DNA from: Phoenix dactylifera
Lineage: Eukaryota > Streptophyta > Magnoliopsida > Arecales > Arecaceae
DNA length: 64,000 bases
Assembly (NCBI RefSeq): GCF_009389715.1
Contig: NC_052393.1
Span: 5,208,001 to 5,272,000, forward strand
Reading direction: 5' to 3'
Each line of letters opens with the position of its first letter. Position 1 is the stretch's first letter. Below the pieces are notes generated by a model. It made no database searches, was not told where the DNA came from, and worked only from the letters and a program-made list of their open reading frames with translations. This document shows, in pieces, positions 1-19,167 of this stretch. The position numbers and the translations under genes were made by a program.

Positions 1-80
1 AATTGCCCTATGTACTATTTTGCACTTATGCCTTGTGACATACATTTACATGCAAATTAAGGTAGATGCAAGTTGCAAGT

Positions 81-418
81 TGTTACAACCCAGAATCTCA
101 TCCAGAAATACTAGCGAAGAAGTATTATTTGAGTTTCTTGATCCTGTATAAGTACCTAAAATATATCCAGCGAATAACCAATGATTACTAAACATACGTC
201 TGCATGGTCCTCACATACTCCCTCCGTTTAAGCCTTGACGTCCTCATGGTGAACCCCAATGGATTATTGCTACAATGTCCCCTAATCTTTATAGGTTATG
301 GGCCGAGTCTACTCTGATATTATTTATAACCATCTAAGACCTCACCCAAAAAGACTAGCCGGAAGATATTATTCGAATTTCTTGATCCTGTATAAGTACC
401 TAAGATCTACGCATGCAC
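81..418 (-). mobile_element. TRIM-like LTR fossil, copy 1
   Basis: Two copies of a terminal repeat of about 125 bp (near 81-204 and 322-418) flank a short non-coding internal segment. The repeat has the same words as the elements near 23.6 kb and 58.1 kb, for example the stretch around 'cttgatcctgtataagtacc', which occurs twice here. Read on the minus strand, the primer-binding site next to one terminal repeat resembles the initiator tRNA-Met type, and a purine run precedes the other. It has no coding capacity, as expected for terminal-repeat retrotransposons in miniature. It is an old, broken copy with several breaks. Family assignment is by structure; no database was searched. Confidence 0.6.
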
Positions 419-1002
419 GATTCTCACACAAATCATGATCCGTTCCATGTCACCAACTGAATAAATATTGCGGATTAGAATAGAACATGTCAATGCATCT
501 TTTGCCACATGTAATTATTAAATATTTCACAATACACGGATGGCTCAAGATGCAAGAATGATGATTTAAGATTAAAACAGTCCAATTGAAGCATGTAATG
601 GAGAGACGACATTGGATGCTTGTTTCCATGGCCACATAAGCCCTTGTTTTTGAACTTTCTTGAGGTAGGGTTTTTCCCAAAATTCAAATCGTTAATTAGA
701 CGGTGTCGGCAGACGCCATGGGCCTCAACGCGGGAGTGACGTGTCATCTCCCTGTGAGTTTCCCGTTGAGTCCGGCCCAGCGGCGCACCTTTTTTTTTAT
801 CTCCAAGCAATTCTTTTAAGAATTAAAGAGAGAGAAACATTTTGGTACCCTAATTGCGAGATATTCCTTGTACACCTATAAATTTACCGAAACACCCATG
901 TTTAACGAGTGGTCATAGTACATATCTACATATACATACATATATATATACAAATTTACGGAAACACCCATGTTTAACAAGTGGTCATAGTGTGTGTGTG
1001 TG

Positions 1003-1067
<65 letters not shown>

Positions 1068-2008
1068 AATTAGCAATAATAAAGAAAAGGAGATCAAGCT
1101 TAGAAAGTCTGCCTACAACCACAAGCAATAATGAATTAACAGTCTCATGATCATTTTAGATACATTTAACAAAAATTATAATAATAAGTTATACACTTTT
1201 TTGAATATCTCAGATTATTTTATAAAATAGTAATATGTGCTTGAAAATCATTTGATCAAAAAAATCAATAACAGTTAATAAAATGTCACTAACTTTATAT
1301 ATTATTATTTTGATTGAGGCTTAATTCAAGTAATCAACGCCTTTTTTAGGATTTTTCAACTTATAACAAGTGCAACGCATCAAGAAATTTTTAGTTATAT
1401 ATTTTTTTTGAGAGAAACTAATAATATAATATTTATGTTACATGACTCGGAGATTTTTGGAGCTATTTGTGATTTTAGATTGGGTGTTTGGATTTCATGA
1501 TGTTATGCCAATAAAATGTCATGCCTATAACTGAAAGTTCTGAAAAAATACTATGTTGTATGAGACGTAATTTTTGTAATTTTGTGTTGCACAATGCATA
1601 TAATATAAATTCTTTTCAATTTTTATAAACAAAGAAAAAGTAAAAATTATTTAGTTGTAAAAAATAATAAATATTTATATATAACTATCTAAATTAAAAT
1701 TATTTAAGATCTATTAGCAAATCTCAAACTTTCAATAGGAATATGGCTATTTGGATGCATTTTGGTTAATTTTTTCTTCCTTAAAAAGAATATGATACGC
1801 GGAAGTCAGAAATTCCACGAAAGAAGGCTAAAACGGTAATTTCATATCCAAAATAACCCTGGGAGAATCTTTTTTTTCCCATTACAAATATAGATCGGGG
1901 TTTTCGCCCACCAATCCATACCCTTCTCTCTCTTTTTTTGGTAAAATACCCTTCTCTCTCTGTAAACGCCTTTTAAGCGGCTCTCCCTCGTATTCTCTCC
2001 CCCGGTTC
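419..2008. other. Upstream intergenic region of the CCT gene
   Basis: No gene is supported here. Short open frames on both strands lack any recognisable domain. The stretch contains a repeated phrase near 890 and 960 ('gaaacacccatgtttaac', twice, about 70 bp apart). The sequence from about 1140 to 1860 is AT-rich. The core promoter of the next gene should lie in the last few hundred bases, but I could not fix a TATA box with confidence. Confidence 0.5.
990..1062. repeat. Compound (GT)n/(CA)n/(TA)n microsatellite
   Basis: A short GT run passes into a CA run and then into about 20 TA dinucleotides. The open frames on both strands here are artefacts of this simple repeat. Confidence 0.95.
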
Positions 2009-2062
2009 TTCGCTCTCCTCCCCTCCCTCCCTCTCTCTCTCTTTCTCTCTCTCTCTCCCCCC
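2009..2062 (+). promoter_or_regulatory. CT-rich 5' leader (Y-patch-like tract)
   Basis: A nearly pure pyrimidine tract ends about 100 bp before the CCT start codon. Pyrimidine-rich tracts around the transcription start are typical of plant core promoters and 5' leaders. A shorter one precedes it near 1921-1962. The position suggests the 5' UTR of the downstream gene; the exact start site cannot be read from sequence alone. Confidence 0.5.
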
Positions 2063-2162
2063 AAATATTCGGAAGCCGCTCTCATCCACGAAGAAAACCA
2101 GCAGCACCCTTGCGATCCGAGCTCGGAGACCACCAGATCGAGCGGCGGGATCCGATCATCCA

Positions 2163-8570
<6,408 letters not shown>

Positions 8571-11416
8571 GGATCTCTGATACCAAAATTAGATGGATGG
8601 TTATAAAAATGACTGAGATATGGATATTATAATCGCTGTTCTTTATGCTGTCTTATCCTCCTGTGTGATTATGTCGTGTTGATTTTTTTTGTATCGTTCG
8701 AAGACTGCAGAGCCTACAATACAGCAGCAGTTGCTGTTGCTACGGCCTCCATCTTTCTTCCCCTGAGTGAGCGACCACTGTTAAAGCAGTAGAGCAGTTT
8801 GTGATCAGAATGTATCAAATGATAATTGACTAAAGGTGCTGCAAGCGTCGTCCTTTTGATATAGATTTTCATTAGTAATACTTGTTCTATCATCAGTCCC
8901 ACGATGTTCATCTGATTAAGACTACCTTAGTTACAAACTAAGGTGTAATTTGTTGATAAATGGATCTTTCTGGTATTGGCAGCTTCTGGCGCATGTGAGA
9001 GGTATGATATGTACTAGAATATTTAAATTCATTTTAGTTTTAAGAAGTTATCATCTGCTCCGTTAAGAAAATTGAAATACATATTTATGAACCTTGAGAC
9101 TTTCTATTGATGTTTCAGTTTTGAGTTTGTTAACCATCCAATTTCATGATGATAAAGTATCTTCTCTTGCGCTAGGGGTAAAGTTTATTATCATATCAGC
9201 AGCAGATCAGAGTTAGATTAAAATGTATATTTGAGATTTATTAGCGAGGCAATCATGATCATGGTGGGTGAAATAATGGGAGACGCATGATCGGCCTGTT
9301 ATTTTATAAATTTTGGCACCAGATACATCATTCTGAATATGTACAATATATTATTCTCGATATGTAATTAAAAATCGATAATTATGATCTTTTTTTCGCA
9401 CTTCCTTGATTATGAGATGGTATGTTGCGTTCATTGCTAGTAAACAATAGATTGCCCTTGGCTGCTAACTTAAGTTGGAATCATGTACAAATTTGCACCA
9501 TATTGTTTAAGAGCTCCTAACGGCTACTGAACTTGCGAGCAGCATGACTAAATTCAATCCGATAAGAGGCATAATCCAAATATTTTAAGAACAAGGGGTT
9601 ACTGGAGACACGTTAAAACAATAGTTTGTCTCACAGAAAAAAAGGATTGTTTAGGCAGAACCAGATGCAAAATCCAAGCCAAGGGACAAAGCCCAGTTCA
9701 ACCTTGATCGTGACAGGTCTAGTTTACTCGATGTATGTGTATGACTAGAGTCGGACGCGCAAGACTCTTCAGTCGTAATATAAACAATATAAGCCCGCAA
9801 TAACCTCATGAGCCAATGGAAAGAATATATGGAAAATTCCTTCCATAAGATAATAACGTAAAAAAAAAATCATTATTCAAGAGTTATTCTAAAAAATATC
9901 TTTCTTTTAGTATTTAAAAGTAAAAATAAATGAAAATTGGAAGAACTACTTCTATAGACAGAAATCTTGCAATTTTTATTTTTTCTTTTGCTCTCAAACC
10001 AAATGCACGGACTTCTTCATTTATGAAGTCTCAGTTGTTGCTGAACTCCTTAGTCTTTGTAATCTTTGTAATCCTCAGTTGTTCATGGCGGGCAGGGTTC
10101 TAACCCCACCCCAATATGAAGAGGAAAAAACTGCAGCATAAATGATAGGTTCGGGTTATCATTCTTTCGAAGTTCCAAAAAGTTAATGCTTATGGGATTA
10201 TTAGTCCAGCCAAGTCAAACTAGGTGCATATTTTGAAAAGGAGAGTTAGATTTGGGTACACTTGTATTGATCTTTACTTAAATCCGGCCAAGTCTATATT
10301 AGATAATAGGAGTTTCGCATCGATAATTTGAGCTTTTGGATGTAATCTACTATTTCTAAATTATTTAGACACTAAAAATTATATGATCTAATGATTCTTA
10401 GCTTCTGCATCAAAGTGTTAAAAAATTGAACAATCCAAATAGCATGAAATTATGTAAGTTTTTTGTTCGTTTGATGCATAAAATAAGAACCTTTAAATTA
10501 TATGATTTTTGGCGTGCAAGCAATTTATATAGTATGGATCATATCTAATAGTTCGGATTATCAGTATAAGATCTCTATTATTTAATGTTGATTTGATTGG
10601 ATCTGAGTTGAGATCAACTCAAATATAGATAACTTCAGCCAAATAAATTCTAGTCCACTTTGAAAATAAAGTTAAGTCCGGCAAAGACCAACAAGGAAAA
10701 GCTACTAGAAAAGCAAGGTAAGAGAGATTCTTTTGTCATGCGTTTGTAATGGATTCATGATTTTCAAAACTCTTACGTAGAGAGAAGAAAAAGAAAGCAT
10801 TTGGTAGGGGGCACAACAAATTTAAATGCCGTTTCCATTAATTTTTTCTCTCATATTCTCTAAAACTTCAACTCGTTTCCCGGGTCATTCTCTTCGGTCC
10901 AGGTATCCGTTTCCCCAATCCAATGTTAATGCCGTTGCAGTACGTTCGCCAAACCAGAAACGAAGCATCGAGCCGGTCTTCAGTCCTACGAGGTGCACGC
11001 TTTCACATCGAGCTTCGGGGCGCACCATGGTCTTGAACCACAGTATATACTTTTCAAATGACTAAAATACCAATCTATTCATACTTCTTCTAAAACAACC
11101 ACCCAGTTGATGTTGGATTGGATCCATCACAGATAAAGGGGGCACTTGTGCGTGACTGTTCTCACCAATTACCTATGATGTGAGAATCCTCCCTATTGGT
11201 CTAAAAATGATTTTTAAAAGGTTCCTCTTATAGTATTTTAATTATAATTTTGTACTCCCACTTTAAGGCACTAATTCAGCTTCACAATTTTAGAGGAATG
11301 TAGTCTTTTTTTTTTTTTATTATTCCAGTTTCTATAACTCTTCTGTTTTCACCCGCTTTATTCTCGCCGTGCGCTTCCTTTGTAGGTTAGGTCAATAAAA
11401 AGATAAAAATATAAAT
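8571..11416. other. CCT 3' UTR and intergenic region
   Basis: The first 300-400 bases are probably CCT 3' UTR. The remainder is AT-rich with no frame showing a recognisable domain. The 79-residue open frame at 10826-11065 has no homology I recognise and no supporting gene signals. Confidence 0.5.
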
Positions 11417-11918
11417 TAGAGATAAAAGTGGCAATTTATGATCCGATCCGTCAATCCGACTCGCGAACGATTCGCTTCAAGTAAATTTAGGTTTGATATG
11501 AACAGATTTGGATCATAAATGAGTCATAAATCTGTTTATTAAATGAGCTGAGTTCTAATTTAAATCTTTAACCCATTTAATCTATTTTGATCTGTTTAAT
11601 AATTAGGTCGGATGATGACCTGACCTGTTTAATCTATTTGAAACTTGTTTAACCTATTTCTGATCTGTTTAACTCGACTCGCTTAACCTGTTTAACCTGT
11701 TTAAATCCATTTAATTTATTAAAAAACTATTTAACTTATTTAATAAATGTATTATATGGATCGGATCGGATTATCTGTTTAATAAATAAGTCGAATTCAG
11801 ATTTGAAAATTTGGCCTATTTAATAAACATATCAGATTTGGGTTGATGAATTTCTAACCCAATTCACATATAATCTGACTCGTATCTGATCCGATCCTAT
11901 CCGATTGCCATCCCTAAT
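11417..11918. repeat. MITE-like repeat with degenerate inverted ends
   Basis: The left end reads 'agataaaagtggcaatttat', and the reverse complement of the right end reads 'ttagggatggcaatcggat', so both ends carry a 'gtggcaat/atggcaat' word in inverted orientation. The interior is built from repeated words such as 'ctgtttaa', 'gatccgatc' and 'tttattaaatgag'. It has no coding capacity. This is consistent with an old non-autonomous DNA element; the family is not established. Confidence 0.45.
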
Positions 11919-13390
11919 TACATATGCGATTCTCCAAATTTTTTTGAGTAGATCTTGTATTCGGAAATCCGACCACACAAAAAGGGGTGATCTATGCATA
12001 GTCATTCCAGGTCCACGCATGTTGAAGATAGTTATTATAAAATTTATGGAACCTAAAATGGATGAAACACCTGATAGATGAGGACTAGAAATTGCTGAAT
12101 CGGTGGAGGCACCCAACGATATTACAAGTTAAAAGCGGCTGGTTTTGGTCATTTATTAATCAAAAAAATTGTAAATATAAATAATTCGATTTAGTTAATA
12201 CATCACAAACACAAAATCCTTGACATTAGATCATTTGAGACAATCTCATTCATCCGCCAGATATTCCTTTCCCTTAAATTACATGCACTATACATGCTGA
12301 GAACTTAGCAACTTAAACATGGTATGGTTCAAGCTATGTGAGTTTGCAAGGCATGCAAGATAATTTTGATGAGAGAATAAGGGCATAGTTGGAACCTTCA
12401 ATCAACCGAAAGAAATCCAAGGAGAGGTCACCCCGTCAACTCAACTGTTTGTTTTTTCATGGTATTGGTGCAGCAGCGCCCATTAAAAGAAGAGGGAAGG
12501 ACCCATCTCCCTTTCCTCACCTTTCTCAACCACTCCACCTATTGCTTTTATTATCAGAAAGGGAACTAAATACAAAGAGGAAAAAAAAAATGTAGAACAA
12601 GAAGAGAGGGTCCATGGAAGGTTGCTTCTTTGAAGGCTTAGTCTGTAAGATTTCTCTCACCCCCCACCCCCACTTTCTCCATTTAGAAAGATGATCTTCA
12701 TATTTTTGAGTAGCTTTTTCTTGTATTTCTTGACTGCTTGTTTTTGTTCACTCTATGCTGCTTAGAAAGATTGGTGTTCAAAATTTTGTGGGGATATTAT
12801 AAAGTATTGGAGTGGTTTTGTGATGGGCTCCAGTGTCTGTCTGCTCATGACTTCTGTGATTTTCTGTAGCCAGCCGGTTTTGCCAAGTGAAATAAGTGTT
12901 CCCCCAAAGATATTTGTTCCTCTAGTTTCATGGTTCTGAGCTTTTTTTTTTTTTTACAAAAAAGAAAAGAAGATATATGTAGGAAGTAATTGAAGTCAGT
13001 CCTTTCCCTTTTTTATGCATTAATTTCTCTTTTACTTGGTGCTCCAGTTCAAAATTTCTATATTCCATTTGTGCTGCTGCTTCCTGTTGAGCTTCTTAAA
13101 AGATTCAGTTTTTATAATGATGTGTTCCTTATTCTATGTTTTATTAATATTTTATTGGATTGATCGACATTTTGAATCGATACCCATGTCCTAGCTGATT
13201 CATCATGTGTGGGAGAGGGGCAGGGGTTTTCTCCTCAAGGCAGACTTTCGTCTTTGCCATATATTGCATCCCTTAAACCGTTGGCGGTTGTATTGTAAAT
13301 GGATTTCTTTTAATTATTATTAGGATTTTATAGATCCATCTTCCTAAGTCCATTGACAAGATCTAAATAACTTGTCTTCAGATCTTCGGA
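11919..13390. other. Region upstream of the BPC gene, with probable promoter and 5' UTR
   Basis: The CT-rich sequence at 12480-12720 has the look of a plant transcription start and leader, and a 5' UTR intron from there to about 13860 is plausible (acceptor 'aacattag' before 13861). Introns in the leader are common in the BPC family. No coding frame in this stretch is convincing. Confidence 0.4.
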
Positions 13391-13470
13391 GGTTTTTTTT
13401 TTTTTTTTTGGATAAGGTGGATCATGCATGTCCAGTATGAATACATCCAATAAGGCCAGAAAATAGGATA
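13391..13470 (-). mobile_element. LINE 3'-end remnant
   Basis: Read on the minus strand, the stretch has 'ttattggatgtattcatact' followed shortly by a poly(A) run (the T run at 13395-13412 on the plus strand). The same phrase ends the LINE copies near 47.9, 56.3 and 62.7 kb. Only the last tens of bases of the element are recognisable. Confidence 0.55.
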
Positions 13471-13881
13471 TCATGGAGCCAAGGGTTTTTAAGTTTCTTA
13501 CAGCAGTGATTCTAAATTCGATGTTGTTCTGATTGCTGTGCAGTCAGGTTGTGCATATGTCCTGCATGCGAACATATATTTTAATGGTCATGTCCAAAAA
13601 ATTGAGATTATTAATGAGACTGATATTGGGTTTGGTAAATTTCAGTTTTTGGGTGGAGTTTTGTGTCTATTATTGGTTTCACGAGGATTCCCTTTTGCAG
13701 TAATTGGTGGGTAAATCAAGTCTGTGCTCCTTTAATTTCAGTAGCTGGATTTTGCTGATTTTCTGTCAATTAGTTGGTTTTAAGCAGACAGATAGATATA
13801 ATTACAGAGTGCAAGTTTAGTTTCATTCATGGACTGAAGAGGGTATTCAGTTTTAACATTAGAGTGCTTCATTGGGTTTGC

Positions 13882-14712
13882 ATGGATGGAAGGGGAAGAT
13901 TGGGTACAAGAATTTGGGAGTTCTCCAATCATACGGGACATGCAGAGTCAGTTTTAAAGCCAGTTTCTGGTCTTTCAGTTCCAAACAGCATTGTTTCAGG
14001 ACACCAAGAGACTTCTCTGAGAATGAGCTCTTACATTAACAGAGATTCCATAGCTGGTGAATGCAATTCTGGAGCAATGGACTTTTCCTGGATTCCACAG
14101 AGAAGTTTCCTGTCTCAGACAAAAAATATGAATTCTTCTCATGCAACTCCAGTTAATTCAGAAATGATCGATGCGCAAGGCGTGCCAGTTGCTGCAGAAG
14201 GTGCAATGCAAGAAGGTGTGCTTGAAGCTAAGCCACTGAAAGTCAGAAAAAAGCATCCTTCCACTAGGAAAAATAATCACACTGCCACTAAACTTTTGAG
14301 GCAAAAGGAACCAAAGAAACAGCCATCGGTACCAGCAGAGAAGAAAGGAAATTCCACGTCCAAGGGGAAACGTGAGAAGAAGACTCAAGATATTATTGTA
14401 GATGGAACAATGGTAGATTTTTCGAATGTTCCAGTGCCTGTATGCTCATGCACTGGTGTGCCTCACCAGTGTTATAGATGGGGAGCTGGTGGGTGGCAAT
14501 CATCCTGCTGTACCATGAGCATATCAGAATATCCTCTTCCGATGAGTCCTTCCAGGCCTGGTGCACGCCTCGCAGGAAGGAAAATGAGCATTGGTGCATA
14601 CAGAAAGCTTCTACACAGACTTGCTGCTGAAGGCCATGATCTTTCTTATGCAGTTGATTTGAAGGATCACTGGGCAAGACATGGCACTAATAAGTTTGTC
14701 ACAATCAAGTAG
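13882..14712 (+). CDS. BPC: BASIC PENTACYSTEINE (BBR/BPC) GAGA-binding transcription factor
   Basis: A plant-specific nuclear factor family that binds GA-rich repeats and regulates homeotic and other developmental genes, in part through Polycomb recruitment. The coding part is one exon of 276 aa. Residues 177-276 form the BPC domain. Its five conserved cysteines are at 188, 190, 197, 209 and 210 (VCSCTG, QCYRW, SSCC), followed by the GRKMS word and the C-terminal HWARHGTNKFVTIK. A lysine-rich stretch at about 120-170 is the likely nuclear localisation signal. I chose the ATG giving MDGRGRLGTR because it resembles the MD-G start of group I members; the open frame extends further 5' but without an ATG. 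The N-terminal part is diverged and lacks the long coiled coil of group II, while the domain shares words with both groups, so subgroup is uncertain. Confidence 0.93.
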   Translation: MDGRGRLGTRIWEFSNHTGHAESVLKPVSGLSVPNSIVSGHQETSLRMSSYINRDSIAGECNSGAMDFSWIPQRSFLSQTKNMNSSHATPVNSEMIDAQGVPVAAEGAMQEGVLEAKPLKVRKKHPSTRKNNHTATKLLRQKEPKKQPSVPAEKKGNSTSKGKREKKTQDIIVDGTMVDFSNVPVPVCSCTGVPHQCYRWGAGGWQSSCCTMSISEYPLPMSPSRPGARLAGRKMSIGAYRKLLHRLAAEGHDLSYAVDLKDHWARHGTNKFVTIK

Positions 14713-16640
14713 CGACAAAGGGGTAGCAAAACCAACATCCTCTTTCTAGCCTCTTTATGTTTTGCCTTTGAACGTGATTTTCTTTTCATATTTGAAGTAC
14801 TTGTGGGAAAATATGTGGAGGATGATATGCAATCTAGATCGAAACAACTCCCTAGTTCTGGCCGAACATTTTAATGTACCATAGGCAACTTTGAGCCTTT
14901 CATGCAGATGACTTTTTTTCTAATCGTGCCTATATGAGCATCATTATGCTATGCTTAGTGAATGCATGGAGCCTTATGCTTTCTTGTATTATATGCATTT
15001 CTGGTTAGACAGGCATATTAAGATATATCCATGAACGTAAATATATATCTGAATTATGTATGTCATGATGGGTTCATATGCAAATGCCATCCAGAGAGGG
15101 TCACTTTTTGCAGTTTGATGAGTTCATATGGACTGTTAAAGCCTTTTTAGATAATCATATACAGGATAATTTGGAGTTGGAGGGAGAAATATGTGTCGAA
15201 TATTGGCAAAATCCTTTAGCGAATTCTTCCAAAAGTGTTTCAGAATTTCTGATGTATTTGTCATGAGAATTATCGGGCGTGAGTTACTTTGACATGAATA
15301 TATTCTTTATATTTGGGTCTCTTTTATATTTTCAGTCGCTTGTCTCATTGATCTGCTCTTTTCTAGATAAGCTAAGATCTGTACTGTTTATTTGTCTTTT
15401 TCTTGCGAAACTTTAGCTGTAGATCTAGATTCCTTGAATTGCCAAGAACCGATAAAAATCTCTTGTAACATGGTATAGCTGTTTGAAATAACACGACCTT
15501 AAGAGCACAGTGGTAGCGTATTCAATTATGGATCTTTTCTGTTGCGTGATAGTGATTTCATGGATGCTGAGACTGACCAAATTTAGATGTGATATTGTTC
15601 ATCTCCTGTGAAGCTCATATCATGTGCATGCCATGTCATAGAATACTGAAGCAACTTCAGGACTCGGGGACAAATAGTTACATCATCTCAGTCAATCACA
15701 AGCATGTTGGATTAAATTATCAGAGATGAAAACAAATCTTGGAGAACTTTTTGATTTTTGAAATGCTTATTCTTAATGCTTCGTGCATCTTGAGTATGCC
15801 ATAGCTGTTATGGTGTTCCATATCAAATGAATACCAGAGTTTACACATGTAACAGTTCATTCCAAATTAAACAGATTTCTCCTGCACACTTATAGACCTA
15901 ACTTAAAAGATTTCGTTCTTGATCTACATAGTTTCTTTTACTAGTAAATCTGTACAGATGAAAATAATTGATTAATTTATGTTTTGCGGTATAGGAAGGG
16001 TTTTCCATGATGTTTGGAGGTATATAATGCGAACATTTTTCAGGGAATAATTTTGTGATTTCTTGTGCAAGAGACTTCGGTAATGTGTTTATCATTGGCA
16101 TAATACACGAAGTTTAGTTTATAATGTGGCAATGATAACCCCTGTTAGGAGAGAAGGTAACCGAAGGAAAATAAGAAACCCTAATAAGTTTTTAGCTTGA
16201 GCTGTGTATATGCAGAAAAAACATACAGTTCAACATAACAATGAAAAAACAAAGACCTATATTCGTGTTTAAGATGTGATTAAGAATGGAGGGGGGACAA
16301 ACTAGCTCATTTAAATCCGAGGAACATGCATGATTTTTCTAGGATTATCTGATTGTAGTGGACCGACCATCTTTTTATCTTATGTCGAAAGCTTTTGTCC
16401 ATCGATCATACGGTTAAAAAGGACGCTGCATCGGGGGCATCCTTCATTATCTCTGTAATCAAAATATGATCTTGCTTCATTTTTTTGTCACAAGTTTGCC
16501 TGCACTCAAACCCCAAGTATTTCAAGAAAAGTAAAAATAAATTAAAAATAGAGAGAGAGAACATTGAAACCTACAGTAGTAAGAAAAGCTCAGTTACTGT
16601 ATCAATGGGGACGCATGCCAATGTATTACTTTGTAGTCAA
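14713..16640. other. BPC 3' UTR and intergenic region
   Basis: The first few hundred bases are presumably 3' UTR. The rest is AT-rich. The 62-residue frame at 15078-15266 has no domain I recognise. I see no RNA gene or repeat with clear borders. Confidence 0.45.
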
Positions 16641-17560
16641 TGCTAGGACTGCAAGTGGATTGGATTGATCCAGTCGGATTTGGAAGCTACCGAAATTAAT
16701 CTGGTCGAGCATGACCCAAAGCTACTTGGATTAGGCTAATATGCCTTCCTGAATACAGAATGGATTTGGACCACTAAATTCCTAATCGAGCTGATCCTAA
16801 TAATTTTGTGATATAGTTAGGCAATATTTCGTGCTATTAACTATAACTATTTATGGTTATCAATCAAACCTTATGTAGAATATGTTTTTGATAATGTCTA
16901 TATATTGCATTGCATAATATGTTATAATATTATTACCTAATCAATTTATGTATATTTATCATGTTTTTTTTTTTTGTTTTGTTTTGGGATTATTGGTGAA
17001 TTAATTTGATGTGAAAAAGTGATTGATTGATAAAATTGTTATTATATCTGATCTAATCCAACCTGATTGGAATTGGATTAGTTTTGGGTTAGGGGTGCAA
17101 ATGAGATGAGCAACTTGTGAGCTGCTCGAGCTCGACTCGACTGTTATCGAGCTTGATTAGCAAAATACTCGACTCGAAGGCTCACAAGCCTAGTCAAATA
17201 TATATTTTTTTAATAATATTTTATTTTATTTACAATATATTATTAATTTAATATTTTAAAATATAATATAATATTATATTTTGTTTTAACCATATTTTGT
17301 AATCATAAACCAGGCTCGAATTTGAGCTTGAACTCGAGTTTGAGTATGATTCGGTTGATATTCGAGTCGAGTCGATGTTGGGTATTGTCTTTTTTTTTTT
17401 TTTTTATCGAATTGAGCTCGAGTTTGGATATTAAGATACGATCGATCTCGAGTCAAGCTTTGAGCCCGAATATTTGAATCGAGTGGAGTTCGAGCCTCTA
17501 GCTACTTGACTTAACTCAGTTCGATTGAACCTCTAGCCGGGTTCAATCTTTGTGCTGATT
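16641..17560. repeat. Two adjacent degenerate word-repeat elements
   Basis: From about 16641 to 17090 the sequence is built on 'ggattggattgatcc'-type words. From 17091 it switches to 'gagctcgactcgac'-type words up to about 17560, broken by an AT-rich core and a poly(T) run near 17392. Each begins with a similar head ('gactgcaagtgg', 'ggggtgcaaatgag'). Such elements are common in plant intergenic DNA. I cannot assign a superfamily. Confidence 0.4.
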
Positions 17561-18202
17561 CAACTGTCAAATAGATTTGGGTTGTGCCCATTGCATCCAA
17601 CCCAGAAGGCCTCCTTGCAGCCTGGTCTGTGCTATGTTGATATGACCCGGCCAGAAGGCGGTAAGAAGTTATGCCTTCTTATATACCAATCAAAGATATT
17701 CATAAATACGAGTATATGCGACGAAAGCATGCAGACTCGGCAGTACTCAGAAAAGAAGCTTTTCCTCGTTTTTTGTTTGGTTAGCTAATTGAATCGCACA
17801 TAGAAGAAAGATCTCTGCTTCTCAGCAGCAGCCTTAATTGTGGACAGTGTTGCAGGGATGGCAGGTACAAAAGAATTTAATGGGAGAACGAAGTGGATAA
17901 AAGAGAACAAAGAGGATTGCAGAAAGAACAAAAAGTTGGCCAGAAACGGGGACCGAAGAATAATGTTTACCTTTAAGGCAAAGTTCTGTCCTCAAGAATT
18001 CCTTCTTTTTTCAGCTGTCGTTTTCTGTGTTTGGGTGGAAGGATTACATGAACGATATTGTACACACAAAATCATATTATTTCTGATTTTCTTCAGATTA
18101 ATCTGCGTGATATGAATTTTTTTTTGTTTTTTGAAGAGAGACAATACGTGGAAGGCATATATTAACTCTGTATAATTATAATTGCTAATAAAGTTCTTGT
18201 GC

Positions 18203-18680
18203 AAAGGTCTTTCGCTTAACATTGCTTTAAGATGTACCGTACTACAGTACATCTCAAAGCAAAGATGCACAGTATTTAGAGAGCGAAGTTTCCGGCTGTC
18301 CATTCCACCGGCACCCGGCAACTAAAGTTTCGGACAACCACCATCTGGTTGTGAGACGCCTCGATCGGCTCCTCCAGCAGCTCAAGAACTGCTATGAAGT
18401 GTCGTCGGAGATTCTCCACCTCCACCTTCGAGATCATGTGTGTCTCATATTTTTCTAGCTTCATCCGACCACCCATCTCCTCCCCCTGCGCCGGCAATCC
18501 CCGGCTTTCACCAACGGCAGCACTCCCGCTCGCCTTGCCCTGCCATTGCCGATCGTGCACGAATATCAAAACAGTCGCCTCTGAGCAAACTAACTCTTGA
18601 CGTGAACCCAAGTTGCTTCTTTGCCGTGAAAGGTCTTTCACCTAACATTGCTTTGACATGTACAGTACTACACTACACTT
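18203..18680. other. Coding-like cassette between 52-bp direct repeats
   Basis: Direct repeats at 18203-18254 and 18629-18680 (about 83% identical by eye, sharing 'aaaggtcttt' and 'aacattgcttt') flank a GC-richer block of about 375 bp. It has an open frame on each strand: 121 codons at 18276-18641 (-), and on the plus strand a stretch with RRLDRLLQQLKNCYEVSSEI that looks like real helical protein but soon meets a stop. I do not recognise either product. It may be a duplicated or retroposed gene fragment. Confidence 0.35.
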
Positions 18681-19167
18681 AAAAGAAGACAACCATAACC
18701 ATCAAGGCTTGTTCCAATTTGGCCAGCTCAATAAATTCCTTTTCCCCAGCTACTCTGATTCAAGGCTATCTTCTCGTAATATTTTCTAAATCATTTTTGA
18801 CAATTAGTTGAAAGAACAGATATCGTTTTAAATAAACCAGCAAGTGCAAATATTTTATATGTTAAATACTCGATAAACATCACTGATCTCTTTTTAGGAT
18901 TTAGGGTTTAGGATTTAGAGATCACACGTCCAAATTATAGATTGACCATCACCATGGCCAGGCGAAAACAAACATATTTCTTCTATTGACAAGGGCATTT
19001 GATTGCGGAAGAAAACATTTCACTCAAATCTAGATGCCCCATTGCTTGCAATCTGGTGGGGGATTTGCTACATTTCTTCTTCCCTGCTCCTATATTACAG
19101 ATTCTATATAGATTACAAGAGATACAAATACTGATGCTGTCATTTGAGAGAAGAAGATTTTTGACAT

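Noticed and set aside
875-1097. Tyrosine/isoleucine-rich small proteins
   Set aside because: Translation of the (GT)n/(TA)n microsatellite.
13774-13881. 36-residue N-terminal extension of the BPC protein
   Set aside because: The open frame there has no ATG. The family-like MDG start at 13882 follows a plausible splice acceptor of a 5' UTR intron.
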